A stretch of 9,388 nucleotides of DNA from JAHFOW01 sp964370795 (GCA_964370795.1 CAYJME010000131.1:1-9388); one strand, 5' to 3'; counted from the stretch's first letter, positions 1 to 7,951 are shown. The notes: generated by a model not told the origin, from the sequence alone. Made by a program: numbers and translations.

Positions 1-1689
1 GTCTTCTACTGTCATAAGCAATTTATGACCCCTGACAAGTTCTAAAATAAGCCCTTTATCAAGAGGTTTGGCAAAACGTGCATTCACCACGGTAACCTCT
101 ATTCCTTTTTCGCTCAGACGTTCCGCAGCACGCAAGCATCGGTATACCATTGCGCCATAGGCTAAGAATACGCCATCAGCGCCCTCCTTTAATACCTCGG
201 CCTTTCCTATCTCAAATGTTTCATAGTTGGTATTAAGCTTCTCATCGGGTATGTCTTCTTTTGGATACCGTATAGCCACAGATTTGTCAGAATCCAAAGC
301 AATTTTTAGCATAGACCGCAACTCATTCCCGTCTTTGGGCGCCATCAGGATAATTTCTGGCAAATTACGCAGATAGGCAATATCAAATACACCATTATGA
401 GTAGGACCATCGCTCCCCACAATTCCCGCTCGGTCGAGCACAAATACGACGTCGTTCCTTTGTAAACAGATATCGTGAAACACCTGATCGTACGCCCTCT
501 GTAAAAATGTCGAATAAATAGCCACAACAGGTTTTATCCCCCCTGCTGCCAAGCCGTTTGCAAGGCCGACCGCGTGCTGTTCACAGATCCCGACATCGTA
601 AAACCGGTCTGGAAATCTTTTCCCGAAAGAAGCCGTGCCTGTTCCATCAGGCATGGCAGCCGTCAAACCAACGATTCTTGGGTCAGTCTTTGCCATTTCT
701 ATAAGGGTATCTCCAAAGACCTTGGTATAAGAAATCTTTTCTGACTCTTTTGCTGTCTGTAAAATCTTTCCGTCACACATTTCAAAGTTGCCTGCGCTGT
801 GAAACTGTGTTGGATTTTTACATGCCGGTTCAAATCCCCGTCCCTTTTCTGTTATGACATGCAAAAGTACCGGTCCTTCGAGTTGTTTAAGATCATTCAA
901 TGTCTCGATCAACATTTTAAAATCGTGTCCATCAATTGGACCAAAATAGTCGAAACCAAGGTCTTTAAATATCTGACCAGGAGCGCCGCCTCTTTTAATC
1001 GTTTCAACCACATGTTCCAATGTCTTCCCAACGGGTTTACCAAATACGGGCAGGATATTTAATAAATTATGAACCTCTTTTTTCAGATCGGTATATAAAG
1101 GGGCAGTCCTGATCTTATTTAAGTATTTTGAAAAGGCGCCAACGGTATTGGAAATGGACATTTCATTATCGTTAAGAATCACTAATAGATTTTTCTTCAG
1201 GTCGCCGGCGTGATTCAATGCCTCCAGTGACATCCCCGCCCCAATTGCACCGTCTCCAACAATGGCTATGTTAGACCTCTTGTACCCGAGAATTTCGTCA
1301 GCACATGAAAGACCTAATGCAGATGATATAGCGCTTCCACTATGCCCACAGGTAAAAGGGTCGTAGATACTTTCGTTTTTATCGGGGAAGCCGCTTAGTC
1401 CTTTGTATTGTCTCAGGGTAGGAAATCTTAATCTTCTTCCGGTCAGTATCTTGTGGACATAAGCCTGATGACCTACATCCCATACAATTTTATCCTTTTT
1501 AAAATCAAAGCAATAATGCAACGCAATGGTCAATTCAACCACGCCAAGATTTGAAGAAAGGTGCCCTGGATTTTTCGAGACAACATCAACGATGAGCTCT
1601 CGAATTTCTGACGCCAGCTTTGGCAGGTCTTCAAGTTTTAATTTTTTCAAATCTTCCGGATATTCAATACAATCCAACAATTTACTCAT
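1..1689 (-). CDS. dxs: 1-deoxy-D-xylulose-5-phosphate synthase (3' end cut by window)
   Basis: Dxs condenses pyruvate and glyceraldehyde 3-phosphate with thiamine diphosphate (ThDP), the first step of the cytoplasmic MEP isoprenoid pathway. The first 563 residues are present; the family usually has about 620-640, so roughly 60-75 C-terminal residues lie beyond the left edge. Visible signatures: an N-terminal region with H43 and SNLGVVELTIALH; the ThDP/Mg motif GDGAIGAG (G145-D146-G147) followed by LNDNEMSIS with N175; the catalytic glutamate in GICEQHAVGLA, E370, the same number as in E. coli Dxs; and DRAGIVGSDGPTHNG in the pyrimidine domain. The ATG at 1689 has a GGTGA ribosome site six bases upstream and gives the usual MSKLLD-like start. 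It lies 20 bp after xseB, and xseB next to dxs is a common bacterial pairing. The frame is open to the edge, with no sign of decay. Confidence 0.97.
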   Translation of the reverse strand, partial: MSKLLDCIEYPEDLKKLKLEDLPKLASEIRELIVDVVSKNPGHLSSNLGVVELTIALHYCFDFKKDKIVWDVGHQAYVHKILTGRRLRFPTLRQYKGLSGFPDKNESIYDPFTCGHSGSAISSALGLSCADEILGYKRSNIAIVGDGAIGAGMSLEALNHAGDLKKNLLVILNDNEMSISNTVGAFSKYLNKIRTAPLYTDLKKEVHNLLNILPVFGKPVGKTLEHVVETIKRGGAPGQIFKDLGFDYFGPIDGHDFKMLIETLNDLKQLEGPVLLHVITEKGRGFEPACKNPTQFHSAGNFEMCDGKILQTAKESEKISYTKVFGDTLIEMAKTDPRIVGLTAAMPDGTGTASFGKRFPDRFYDVGICEQHAVGLANGLAAGGIKPVVAIYSTFLQRAYDQVFHDICLQRNDVVFVLDRAGIVGSDGPTHNGVFDIAYLRNLPEIILMAPKDGNELRSMLKIALDSDKSVAIRYPKEDIPDEKLNTNYETFEIGKAEVLKEGADGVFLAYGAMVYRCLRAAERLSEKGIEVTVVNARFAKPLDKGLILELVRGHKLLMTVED

Positions 1690-1709
1690 ATTTTATCACC
1701 ACGAATTCG

Positions 1710-1961
1710 TTATTTTACCGTATTATTCATTTGCGTTGAAACCATCTCAATGTCTTTGGTCTGGAGAGTGCCATTCTCATCCTTTACCAGAATTTGAATT
1801 TTCCTTTCGGCGGCTTCTAACAGAGAAATACATTGTTTATACAATTTAACGCCATTTTCATACTCAGACAACGTTTCATCCAGAGACAGATCCCCCTTTT
1901 CAAGTTGTTCCACAACGCCTTCCAATGCCTTTAATGTGTCTTCAAATTTCTGTTTTGCCAT
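1710..1961 (-). CDS. xseB: Exodeoxyribonuclease VII small subunit
   Basis: XseB is the small helical subunit that binds XseA in several copies to form exonuclease VII, a cytoplasmic nuclease that degrades single-stranded DNA to oligonucleotides. The 83-residue product fits the family (about 60-85) and carries its pattern: KFEDTLKALEGVVEQLEKGD, then LSLDETLSEYENGVKLYKQC and LLEAAERKI, two charged amphipathic helices. The ATG at 1961 is preferred; it follows the stop of the upstream Uma2 gene by one base, suggesting translational coupling, although there is no clear ribosome site. An in-frame TTG at 1970 would add three residues (MNK) and overlap the Uma2 gene by 8 bp. Unusually, it is separated from xseA by the Uma2 gene. 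Confidence 0.93.
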   Translation of the reverse strand: MAKQKFEDTLKALEGVVEQLEKGDLSLDETLSEYENGVKLYKQCISLLEAAERKIQILVKDENGTLQTKDIEMVSTQMNNTVK

Positions 1962-1962
1962 T

Positions 1963-2520
1963 TTATTCAATACAACAAAAAATATTTCTTACGTCTATTT
2001 CTAACGACAATTCAATACTCTTTATTTTTCCGTTCTTTTGCGATGATGAAACCAATTCATATCTTCCCTGTTTTAAAGAGAATATCTCGACAGTCTTTTC
2101 ATCAGGAAAAACTATCCAGTATTCTCTAATGCCAAATTTTTCATAGACTCTTTTCTTTACCTGGATATCCTTGTATAGAGAGGATGGAGATATAATTTCA
2201 ACAACAAGATCAGGTGCTCCAAAAACACCTGACTCCTTTATGATTTCTTTGTTTTTGTTGGAGATGAAAATTATATCGGGCTGAACCACCATATCTTCAC
2301 ATAAAACCACATCAACCGGAGCAACAACTACTTCACCGCTACCTTCTTCAAGGATATAATTGGACAAGAGTTGTATAAGACGTGTTACTATCTTTTGGTG
2401 CTTAAATGATGGCGCCGGGGTCACAATGAGTTCCCCTTCGATAATCTCATATCTTTGTTCATCGTCCAAATAAAGATAATCCACATATGTCCAATGTTTT
2501 TGAATCGCTGTTGTTGCCAT
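1963..2520 (-). CDS. Uma2 family (DUF820) PD-(D/E)XK-fold protein
   Basis: This 185-residue protein has the full layout of the Uma2 family, often labelled putative restriction endonuclease but with no established cellular role that I know of. Visible family features: an N-terminal WTYVDYLYL segment; RYEIIEGELIVTPAPS (residues 23-38) followed by H41; VAPVDVVL (66-73); VVQPDIIFI with D82; APDLVVEIISPSS with E108 (102-114); and a helix with K122/K123 leading to KFGIREYWIV (128-137). D82 and E108 are the expected acidic nuclease-fold residues; the lysine at the usual E-x-K place is absent, as is typical of Uma2, and a helix lysine may stand in. The ATG at 2520 has GGGA seven bases upstream; a TTG at 2541 would add seven residues but is weaker. 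It lies 35 bp after xseA and one base before xseB. Nuclease activity is an inference from fold, not shown. Confidence 0.9.
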   Translation of the reverse strand: MATTAIQKHWTYVDYLYLDDEQRYEIIEGELIVTPAPSFKHQKIVTRLIQLLSNYILEEGSGEVVVAPVDVVLCEDMVVQPDIIFISNKNKEIIKESGVFGAPDLVVEIISPSSLYKDIQVKKRVYEKFGIREYWIVFPDEKTVEIFSLKQGRYELVSSSQKNGKIKSIELSLEIDVRNIFCCIE

Positions 2521-2555
2521 TTCATTGTCCCAATTACACAAATATCCGTTTCGCT

Positions 2556-3800
2556 TTACTTTAAAATTTCAACTACCGTTGAGATTGTTTTACCATATGA
2601 AAACCTGGTTATTATTTGTGTTCCAATCGTCAATTCATCAATTGATTTAACGGGTTTATTATTTTTTTCTAATGTAGTAACGGAATATCCCCTTTGAAGC
2701 ACATTTAAGGGGCTTACGTTGTTTAATCTGTTAGCCAAACCTATCAGTCGCTCTTTTTCTAATTCCAGGGTGTGCTTACTTACCGTAACGAATCTTTGTA
2801 TAAGCTCATCCAGCCTTTGTTGTAATCTGATAATCCTGTCTAACAACCTCTTTGATGAAAGGCCATTCCTCATTCCCTGGAGGCGACTTCTTACCAATAT
2901 TATTTTATTATACAATGCTTGCATAAGTCTAGTCTTAATTTTTTCAAGCGAGTCTTTTAACTGGTCGTACCGTGGAACGACAAGTTCTCCGGCTTCCGTA
3001 GGTGTAAGCGCCCTCTTGTCTGCAACGAAATCTGCAATAGTAACGTCAATTTCATGCCCTACGGCAGAAATGATGGGAATTTTTGAGGCATAAATACTCC
3101 GCGCAACAATTTCCTCATTAAATGCCCATAAGTCTTCCAGACTCCCTCCCCCCCTGCCAACAATCATAACATCGATGTCAGGGATTGTATTTAAATCTCC
3201 AATTGCCTGCGCAATCTCCTGTGCGGCGCCTACCCCCTGGACTTTTACGGGGTAGATGAGTATCTCTACTCTGGCAAATCTTCTCTGTATTACATTTAAA
3301 ATATCCTTTATTGCAGCGCCCGTTATTGACGTTACCAGAGCAATTTTTTTCGGAAGTAATGGAAGTGGTTTTTTGTGCGCCGGATCAAACAAACCCTCCT
3401 TTTCAAGCCGTTCTTTAAGCTGTAAAAAAGCCAACTGTAATGCGCCAACCCCCCTGGGTTCAATGTTTTCTACAATCAGTTGGTATTGACCCCTGGCTTC
3501 ATAAACCGTTACAGAACCAAAAGCCAACACTTCCATACCGTCCTTTAATTCAAACCTAACGGTATTTGCAATCGATTTAAACACAACGGCCTGAAGCTGC
3601 GCGTCATTATCTTTGAGCGTCATGTAAACATGGCCGGAAGTCGGTTTTTTCAAATTCGATATCTCACCAACAACCCATATATTAAAGAACTCCTGCTCCA
3701 ACGAACTCCGGATTCTTCGGGTAAGTTCTGAAATCGTTAATATCTTATTTCGACTTTTGAGGGTGTCTGTCAATAAGGGTAATGTCCCGGTAAAATTCAT
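2556..3800 (-). CDS. xseA: Exodeoxyribonuclease VII large subunit
   Basis: XseA is the catalytic subunit of exonuclease VII, which degrades single-stranded DNA in the cytoplasm with XseB. At 414 residues it is near full length for the family (about 400-460). Domains: an OB-fold near residues 22-115 with VVGEISNLKKPTSGHVYMTL (43-62); the catalytic domain from about 135, with TSITGAAIKDIL (D166), GRGGGSLEDLWAFN (215-228), and SAVGHEIDVTIADFVAD with H249 and D252, matching the catalytic Asp, Arg, His and Asp of the E. coli enzyme; a coiled-coil region about 278-358; and the C-terminal SPLNVLQRGYSV segment (363-374). The usual TSPTGA motif reads TSITGA here. The ATG at 3800 directly abuts the stop of the upstream gene, with a GAGAGAG stretch as a weak ribosome site. 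A run of seven G (3148-3154) encodes part of GRGGGS. Confidence 0.97.
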   Translation of the reverse strand: MNFTGTLPLLTDTLKSRNKILTISELTRRIRSSLEQEFFNIWVVGEISNLKKPTSGHVYMTLKDNDAQLQAVVFKSIANTVRFELKDGMEVLAFGSVTVYEARGQYQLIVENIEPRGVGALQLAFLQLKERLEKEGLFDPAHKKPLPLLPKKIALVTSITGAAIKDILNVIQRRFARVEILIYPVKVQGVGAAQEIAQAIGDLNTIPDIDVMIVGRGGGSLEDLWAFNEEIVARSIYASKIPIISAVGHEIDVTIADFVADKRALTPTEAGELVVPRYDQLKDSLEKIKTRLMQALYNKIILVRSRLQGMRNGLSSKRLLDRIIRLQQRLDELIQRFVTVSKHTLELEKERLIGLANRLNNVSPLNVLQRGYSVTTLEKNNKPVKSIDELTIGTQIITRFSYGKTISTVVEILK

Positions 3801-4592
3801 TTAATCGCTCTCTCTTACTTCAATCCTCATTATGCTTTCTGCCCTTCCTGTCTGGCTTTCTATGCTTACTTTCACACCGCTGATCCGGACGTCTTTCTCG
3901 GCAACCTCAAATCTGGTAGGCATCTGGGTGACGATGGCCTTCAGAACGCAATCTACTTTCCTGCCTAAAATAGATTCATGGGGCCCGGTCATTCCTAAAT
4001 CGCTGATAAAAGCGGTTCCGTGCGGCAGTACTTTTTCATCAGCAGTAGGTACATGGGTATGCGTTCCAACAACAGCGCTCACACGGCCATCCAGATACCA
4101 TCCCATCGCTATCTTTTCAGAGGTTGCTTCTGCATGCATATCTACAATGATGATGGGCGTCTCTCTCGCCACATTTTTTAAAATCTCGTCAACCGCCCTG
4201 AATGGGCAATCTACAGGTTTCATAAATACCCGGCCTAATAAATTAATGACACCGACCGGATTACCCAATTTTGAGTTCTTTATCGTATAACCTTTGCCGC
4301 TGGCAAGAGGTGAGTAATTGCCTGGCCTGATAATACCTTTATTTGTTTCCAGCGCATGGATAATTTCTTTTTTGTCCCATACGTGGTCTCCTGTCGTTAT
4401 AACATCAACACCATAGGAAAGTAATTCATTCGCAATTTCCTCTGTAATACCCGCGCCCCCGGCTGCATTCTCCCCGTTTGCGATACAAAAATGTATCTCT
4501 TCTCTTTCGATAAAAGACTTTAATTTGTCCTTTAGGATAAGCCGTCCCGGTTTTCCAACAATATCTCCAATAACCAAGATGTTGGTTTTCAT
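3801..4592 (-). CDS. ymdB: YmdB-type (TIGR00282) metallophosphoesterase, probable 2',3'-cyclic nucleotide phosphodiesterase
   Basis: This family is exemplified by Bacillus YmdB, a two-metal cytoplasmic enzyme that hydrolyses 2',3'-cyclic nucleotides and affects biofilm and RNA metabolism; the E. coli gene of the same name is unrelated. The 263-residue protein has standard length and motifs: GDIVGKPGR (D10), ANGENAAGG (E41, N42), TTGDHVWDKKE (D69, H70), VDMHAEATSEK (H153) and VVGTHTHVPTAD (H178, H180). These line up with the metal ligands I recall from the Bacillus protein, except that the usual Asn of GNH is Asp (D69). The ATG at 4592 overlaps the coaD stop as ATGA, so translation is probably coupled; AAGAAGAG lies just upstream. 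Family assignment is firm; the substrate is inferred from the family. In Firmicutes this gene often sits near rny, here it precedes xseA. Confidence 0.92.
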   Translation of the reverse strand: MKTNILVIGDIVGKPGRLILKDKLKSFIEREEIHFCIANGENAAGGAGITEEIANELLSYGVDVITTGDHVWDKKEIIHALETNKGIIRPGNYSPLASGKGYTIKNSKLGNPVGVINLLGRVFMKPVDCPFRAVDEILKNVARETPIIIVDMHAEATSEKIAMGWYLDGRVSAVVGTHTHVPTADEKVLPHGTAFISDLGMTGPHESILGRKVDCVLKAIVTQMPTRFEVAEKDVRISGVKVSIESQTGRAESIMRIEVRESD

Positions 4593-5092
4593 TCACTCTT
4601 CTTTCCATAAACGTGCATAAATTTTTGTTTTAAACGCCTTTCAACATAAGGTGGAACAAAATGACTCACATCACCACCGAGACTGACGGCCTCTCTGATC
4701 AGTGTTGAATTTAAAAAAGAATACTGTTCACTTGTCATGACAAACACTGTTTCTACTTCTTTGTTTAACACACGGTTCGTCAGCGCCCTCTGAAATTCAT
4801 ATTCAAAGTCAGATACCGTGCGTATTCCGCGTAAAATAATATTTGTTTGTTTGTTTTTGAGATAATCAACCAGCATGCCGCTAAAACAATCCACTTCAAC
4901 ATTCTCCAAATGCCGGACGTTTTCCTGGATCATTTCCATGCGTTCCTGAACAGAAAAGAGGGCTTCTTTGAATGGATTACATCCCACCGAAACAATCAAC
5001 TTGTCAAAAATAACACTACCTCTCTTAATAACATCAAGGTGGCCGTTGGTTACGGGATCAAAAGTTCCTGGATAAACAGCAATTCTTATCAT
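4589..5092 (-). CDS. coaD: Phosphopantetheine adenylyltransferase
   Basis: CoaD transfers AMP from ATP to 4'-phosphopantetheine, giving dephospho-CoA, the penultimate step of coenzyme A synthesis in the cytoplasm. The 167-residue length is typical. The nucleotidyltransferase signature is at the N-terminus, YPGTFDPVTNGHLDVI with T10 and the T-x-G-H motif ending in H18. K42 (NPFKEALF), R88 in NIILRGIRTVSDFEYE and NSTLIREAVSLGGDV (residues 128-142) fall at nearly the same numbers as the substrate-binding residues of E. coli CoaD. The ATG at 5092 lies nine bases after the lptD stop, with only a weak GGG ribosome site, so coupling to lptD translation is likely. It overlaps the next gene by four bases. 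Nothing appears odd; the enzyme is probably essential. Confidence 0.97.
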   Translation of the reverse strand: MIRIAVYPGTFDPVTNGHLDVIKRGSVIFDKLIVSVGCNPFKEALFSVQERMEMIQENVRHLENVEVDCFSGMLVDYLKNKQTNIILRGIRTVSDFEYEFQRALTNRVLNKEVETVFVMTSEQYSFLNSTLIREAVSLGGDVSHFVPPYVERRLKQKFMHVYGKKSE

Positions 5093-5101
5093 GGTAACCC
5101 A

Positions 5102-7951
5102 TTAAAACCAAAAACGTCTCGTGGTTTTTTGTAATCCGCGCGGTGTTACATCAAACCGGTAGGAATTATCATTCCTTACAGGATCCAATTCGAGGGTAAG
5201 ACTCCCTACCCAGTCATGGAAATAACGTGATAATGCAAGGTTTGTTTTAAGATTTCTCGGTCTTTGATCCATATCTGTGCCCAGAGACTGAAAATCATAC
5301 ACTTCTGCGCCCATAACACTCCATTTTTCACTGATTTTGCAATCTGCGCCCAATATAAGCGCCGAACTAATATCCCTGATAAATCTCTGACCGATAAAAT
5401 ATTGCCAATCGGGGGGATTGTAAATCTCAAATCCGGAAGTCAAAACATCAAATTGAAATGTGCTGGTGTTGAACTCATTCCGTTCGGAAGCAAACGTAAC
5501 AACATCAGTTAGCTTGCATCGGAAATCTAAATTTACAAAGTTGTCTTTTCGAACCGTTATACCATTAATTCCTTCCGTATAAATGCCCGCGTGAGAGGGA
5601 AACATATAATAATCCACATTAAAATCCACAAAGTCCACCGTCTTTTCAAAACCGGATTCACCTCGTTTCGTTTGTAACATGTTTTTTATACCAAACACGA
5701 CTATTTGTGATGAATCTAATGCATCGATTGCATCGTGTTGGTACAACGTATTGGGGTCTTCTGTTACCACAGGAGAGTAAATATACCGTAACTCGGGGAC
5801 AAAGACATGCCGCAACCGATTTATCTTGAAAAAATCATTATAAACACTATACGACCTCCAGTGTGTCGAGCTCCAATCAAATCCAAGAGAACCAATAAAA
5901 CGCCCCGTTGCAGGGCCATTCGCCTCGTCATTCGTTCCTGATGAATCGACACTTTCAGAATAGCCCGTAGCACGCCCTTCAACAAACGGATTTATGTTAA
6001 ATGCCCATGGTTTAAAAGGCATGCTTACACGGTTTACCGTATCCGCCCGTGTAACAGACTGAGGATCAACCTGGGGAAATAATGCAGTAGATGTACCATT
6101 TTTAAAGAAGTAAGGATCCAGATTGTTTACTCCTGTCTGATCAAAAGTGCCGTCAAAATGGGTTGCTGTGGATTCTGAAGTAAAAATGAGACGGTTATCC
6201 CAAACAGGCTCACTGATAATCCTGTAACCCGCTTCCGGGAGACGTTCAGAATATCTCCTTTCCCTCAGGGAATCCACCGTTGTGTCAAAACCGTTAAACT
6301 GTTCATTTACGACAAATGTTTCTGCCGTATTATCGTGCATACGCCGTAGATAGAGAACCGTCTCACGGTCTTTGTCTGTTTTAAAATCCTGTTCCAAATA
6401 CTCCCGGAGAAATCGTGGATCGGTCAAATAGGAATACTCCATATCTAAGCGTAAATCATAGGGAAGCGCCATCCGCTGTCTCCACAAAACGGTACCCCGG
6501 TTTTCACTATCAACGGGGAGTTCGTTAATATCCTCATCGCCATGATCATTTATATAGTACGTATTAACATAACCAAAAATATCTTGCGATTTATAGTTAA
6601 AATCTAAACCTGTGCCGAATCCCCTCTTTTGTAAATAATCAAGATTTAAAATAAGGTCGCCCCAATCCTTTTGTTTTCCACCGGTAACTGCGAAAAGATC
6701 CCAGTCTGTTCGCAGAAAGGAACCGAAGCGCGAGGAACTTCCAAATTCCCAGTCCCTTAAGAGCCGTTCCTTTTTGTGTATATCAAAGGACAAATACGGA
6801 AAATATGCAACGGGATAGTTACCCATATACAAGGAATTATGGGTAGAAGACACAATATTATGGCCTTCGCTCTGTACCAGGCGTATCTTTTTGCCTTTAA
6901 AGTGGTAGTGGGGATGTCCATAACCGCAGGTGCTCATCGTGCCATTTTTGATTTCATACTGTCCCTTGCTGACGTGTTTGATTTCTTCTCCCTTAACCGT
7001 TACGGGAAATCCTTCGGTTGCTATAATTTTATCTTTTTGTACCTTTTTTTCTGAAGATGCTGTACCGCCACGAGTGCCATCGCTTGGTGTATTTTTTTCC
7101 CGGGATTTTGGTTGAATGTTTGTTTTTATCTGACTATTGATAAAAATTCCATTTTCTTCTTTTACGTCCTCAAATATCTTGTCGGCAATTTGTACATCAT
7201 CCTTACGCCGCATGGTTACATTTCCTTCTGCGTAGAGCTCGCTCAGTGGCAATTTAGAAAACTTCGAGCTCTTTTCTTCACTCTGATCAAACCACAGGAT
7301 AACGCTATCAGCATCTATAGTAGTATCTGATTTTTTTATTTTTACATTCCCAAGCGCTACAACAATACGCTTATCACCCTCCTGCCAGGACTCGATACTG
7401 TCAGCAACGATATCAACTATTTCCTCTTTCGGATGTGCGCCCAAACCTGGGACAAGAGGGGGAATTTCGGTCGAAAAATATTCATCTTTTTTCATCGAAC
7501 GAATATCTTCTCCACGAAGCACCGCCTCCGTTGCTTGTGCTTCTTCAAATGTTTCGATAGGTTGAATTTCGGGATTTACCACAATACCGGTCATGGTCTC
7601 AAATTTTAAATATACCTGCTCAAAGTTTTCATAATTTTCGTCTTGCAGGATAGTTACGTTCCCTTCACAGTATACCTCTACAATTGCTTCCTGGTATTGC
7701 GCGGATTCATCCTCATGAAACCAGCAAACGGCAGTATCAGATGTGATTTGAATGGTTCCCTGGAGTACCCGCACATCTTTATTGGCGACAAAAACCCGTA
7801 TGCCGTTCTTTTTCCACGTGCTAATATGTTTGGCAGATAAAGAAAATGGCCTCTGGATGATATTCTTTTCAGACAACAAACCTTCTGCGTGCCCAACAGC
7901 GCTCATTATACTGAACAGAGTAATTATGAGAAAGGAGTGTAACACTCGCAT
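5102..7951 (-). CDS. lptD: LPS-assembly outer-membrane protein LptD with duplicated N-terminal OstA-like module
   Basis: LptD is the outer-membrane barrel that, with lipoprotein LptE, inserts lipopolysaccharide into the outer leaflet. The 949-residue protein starts with a signal peptide (about 1-22, hydrophobic core 7-18, cleavage likely after GHA). Two similar OstA/LptA-like segments follow, near 50-130 (ending VEVYCEGNVTI) and 183-280 (ending SELYAEGNVTM). A polar linker (about 281-308) leads to the LptD-typical part with GTMSTCGYGHPHYHFKGKKI (337-356) and YPVAYFPYLSFDI (379-391). Residues from about 400 to the end alternate in beta-strand fashion, and the last residue is Phe, as in BAM-assembled barrels. 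Cysteines are at 76, 95, 342, 812 and 871, without the adjacent Cys pair of E. coli LptD. The ATG at 7951 has AAGGGTG seven bases upstream, overlapping the preceding stop codon. E. coli LptD is 784 residues, so this one is long. Confidence 0.93.
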   Translation of the reverse strand: MRVLHSFLIITLFSIMSAVGHAEGLLSEKNIIQRPFSLSAKHISTWKKNGIRVFVANKDVRVLQGTIQITSDTAVCWFHEDESAQYQEAIVEVYCEGNVTILQDENYENFEQVYLKFETMTGIVVNPEIQPIETFEEAQATEAVLRGEDIRSMKKDEYFSTEIPPLVPGLGAHPKEEIVDIVADSIESWQEGDKRIVVALGNVKIKKSDTTIDADSVILWFDQSEEKSSKFSKLPLSELYAEGNVTMRRKDDVQIADKIFEDVKEENGIFINSQIKTNIQPKSREKNTPSDGTRGGTASSEKKVQKDKIIATEGFPVTVKGEEIKHVSKGQYEIKNGTMSTCGYGHPHYHFKGKKIRLVQSEGHNIVSSTHNSLYMGNYPVAYFPYLSFDIHKKERLLRDWEFGSSSRFGSFLRTDWDLFAVTGGKQKDWGDLILNLDYLQKRGFGTGLDFNYKSQDIFGYVNTYYINDHGDEDINELPVDSENRGTVLWRQRMALPYDLRLDMEYSYLTDPRFLREYLEQDFKTDKDRETVLYLRRMHDNTAETFVVNEQFNGFDTTVDSLRERRYSERLPEAGYRIISEPVWDNRLIFTSESTATHFDGTFDQTGVNNLDPYFFKNGTSTALFPQVDPQSVTRADTVNRVSMPFKPWAFNINPFVEGRATGYSESVDSSGTNDEANGPATGRFIGSLGFDWSSTHWRSYSVYNDFFKINRLRHVFVPELRYIYSPVVTEDPNTLYQHDAIDALDSSQIVVFGIKNMLQTKRGESGFEKTVDFVDFNVDYYMFPSHAGIYTEGINGITVRKDNFVNLDFRCKLTDVVTFASERNEFNTSTFQFDVLTSGFEIYNPPDWQYFIGQRFIRDISSALILGADCKISEKWSVMGAEVYDFQSLGTDMDQRPRNLKTNLALSRYFHDWVGSLTLELDPVRNDNSYRFDVTPRGLQKTTRRFWF

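Noticed and set aside
1526..1849. A 107-codon plus-strand open frame spanning dxs, the 20 bp gap and xseB.
   Set aside because: Its composition is that of a complement of two real genes, and no motif was recognised.
1963..2520. Uma2 gene as mobile-element cargo.
   Set aside because: No terminal inverted repeats, target duplication, transposase or shift in composition is visible around it.
2521..2541. A TTG at 2541 extending the Uma2 protein by seven residues, with similar TTG extensions at 1970 (xseB) and 9073 (aminotransferase).
   Set aside because: Each has a nearby ATG matching the family N-terminus better; for Uma2 the ATG also has a GGGA ribosome site at good spacing.
2719..3093. A 124-codon plus-strand open frame opposite xseA.
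   Set aside because: Antisense to conserved XseA sequence, with no recognisable domain or ribosome site.
3832..4290. A 152-codon open frame on the plus strand.
   Set aside because: It lies wholly antisense to the metallophosphoesterase gene, whose motifs are conserved; the frame shows no family signature and is a shadow.
4426..4608. A 60-codon minus-strand frame at the coaD/ymdB junction.
   Set aside because: It is the out-of-frame reading of the ymdB start region; the ATGA overlap and YmdB motifs fix the true frame.
5206..5430. A 74-codon minus-strand frame inside lptD.
   Set aside because: It overlaps the LptD barrel in another frame; LptD stays open and in register to its terminal Phe, so no frameshift is needed.
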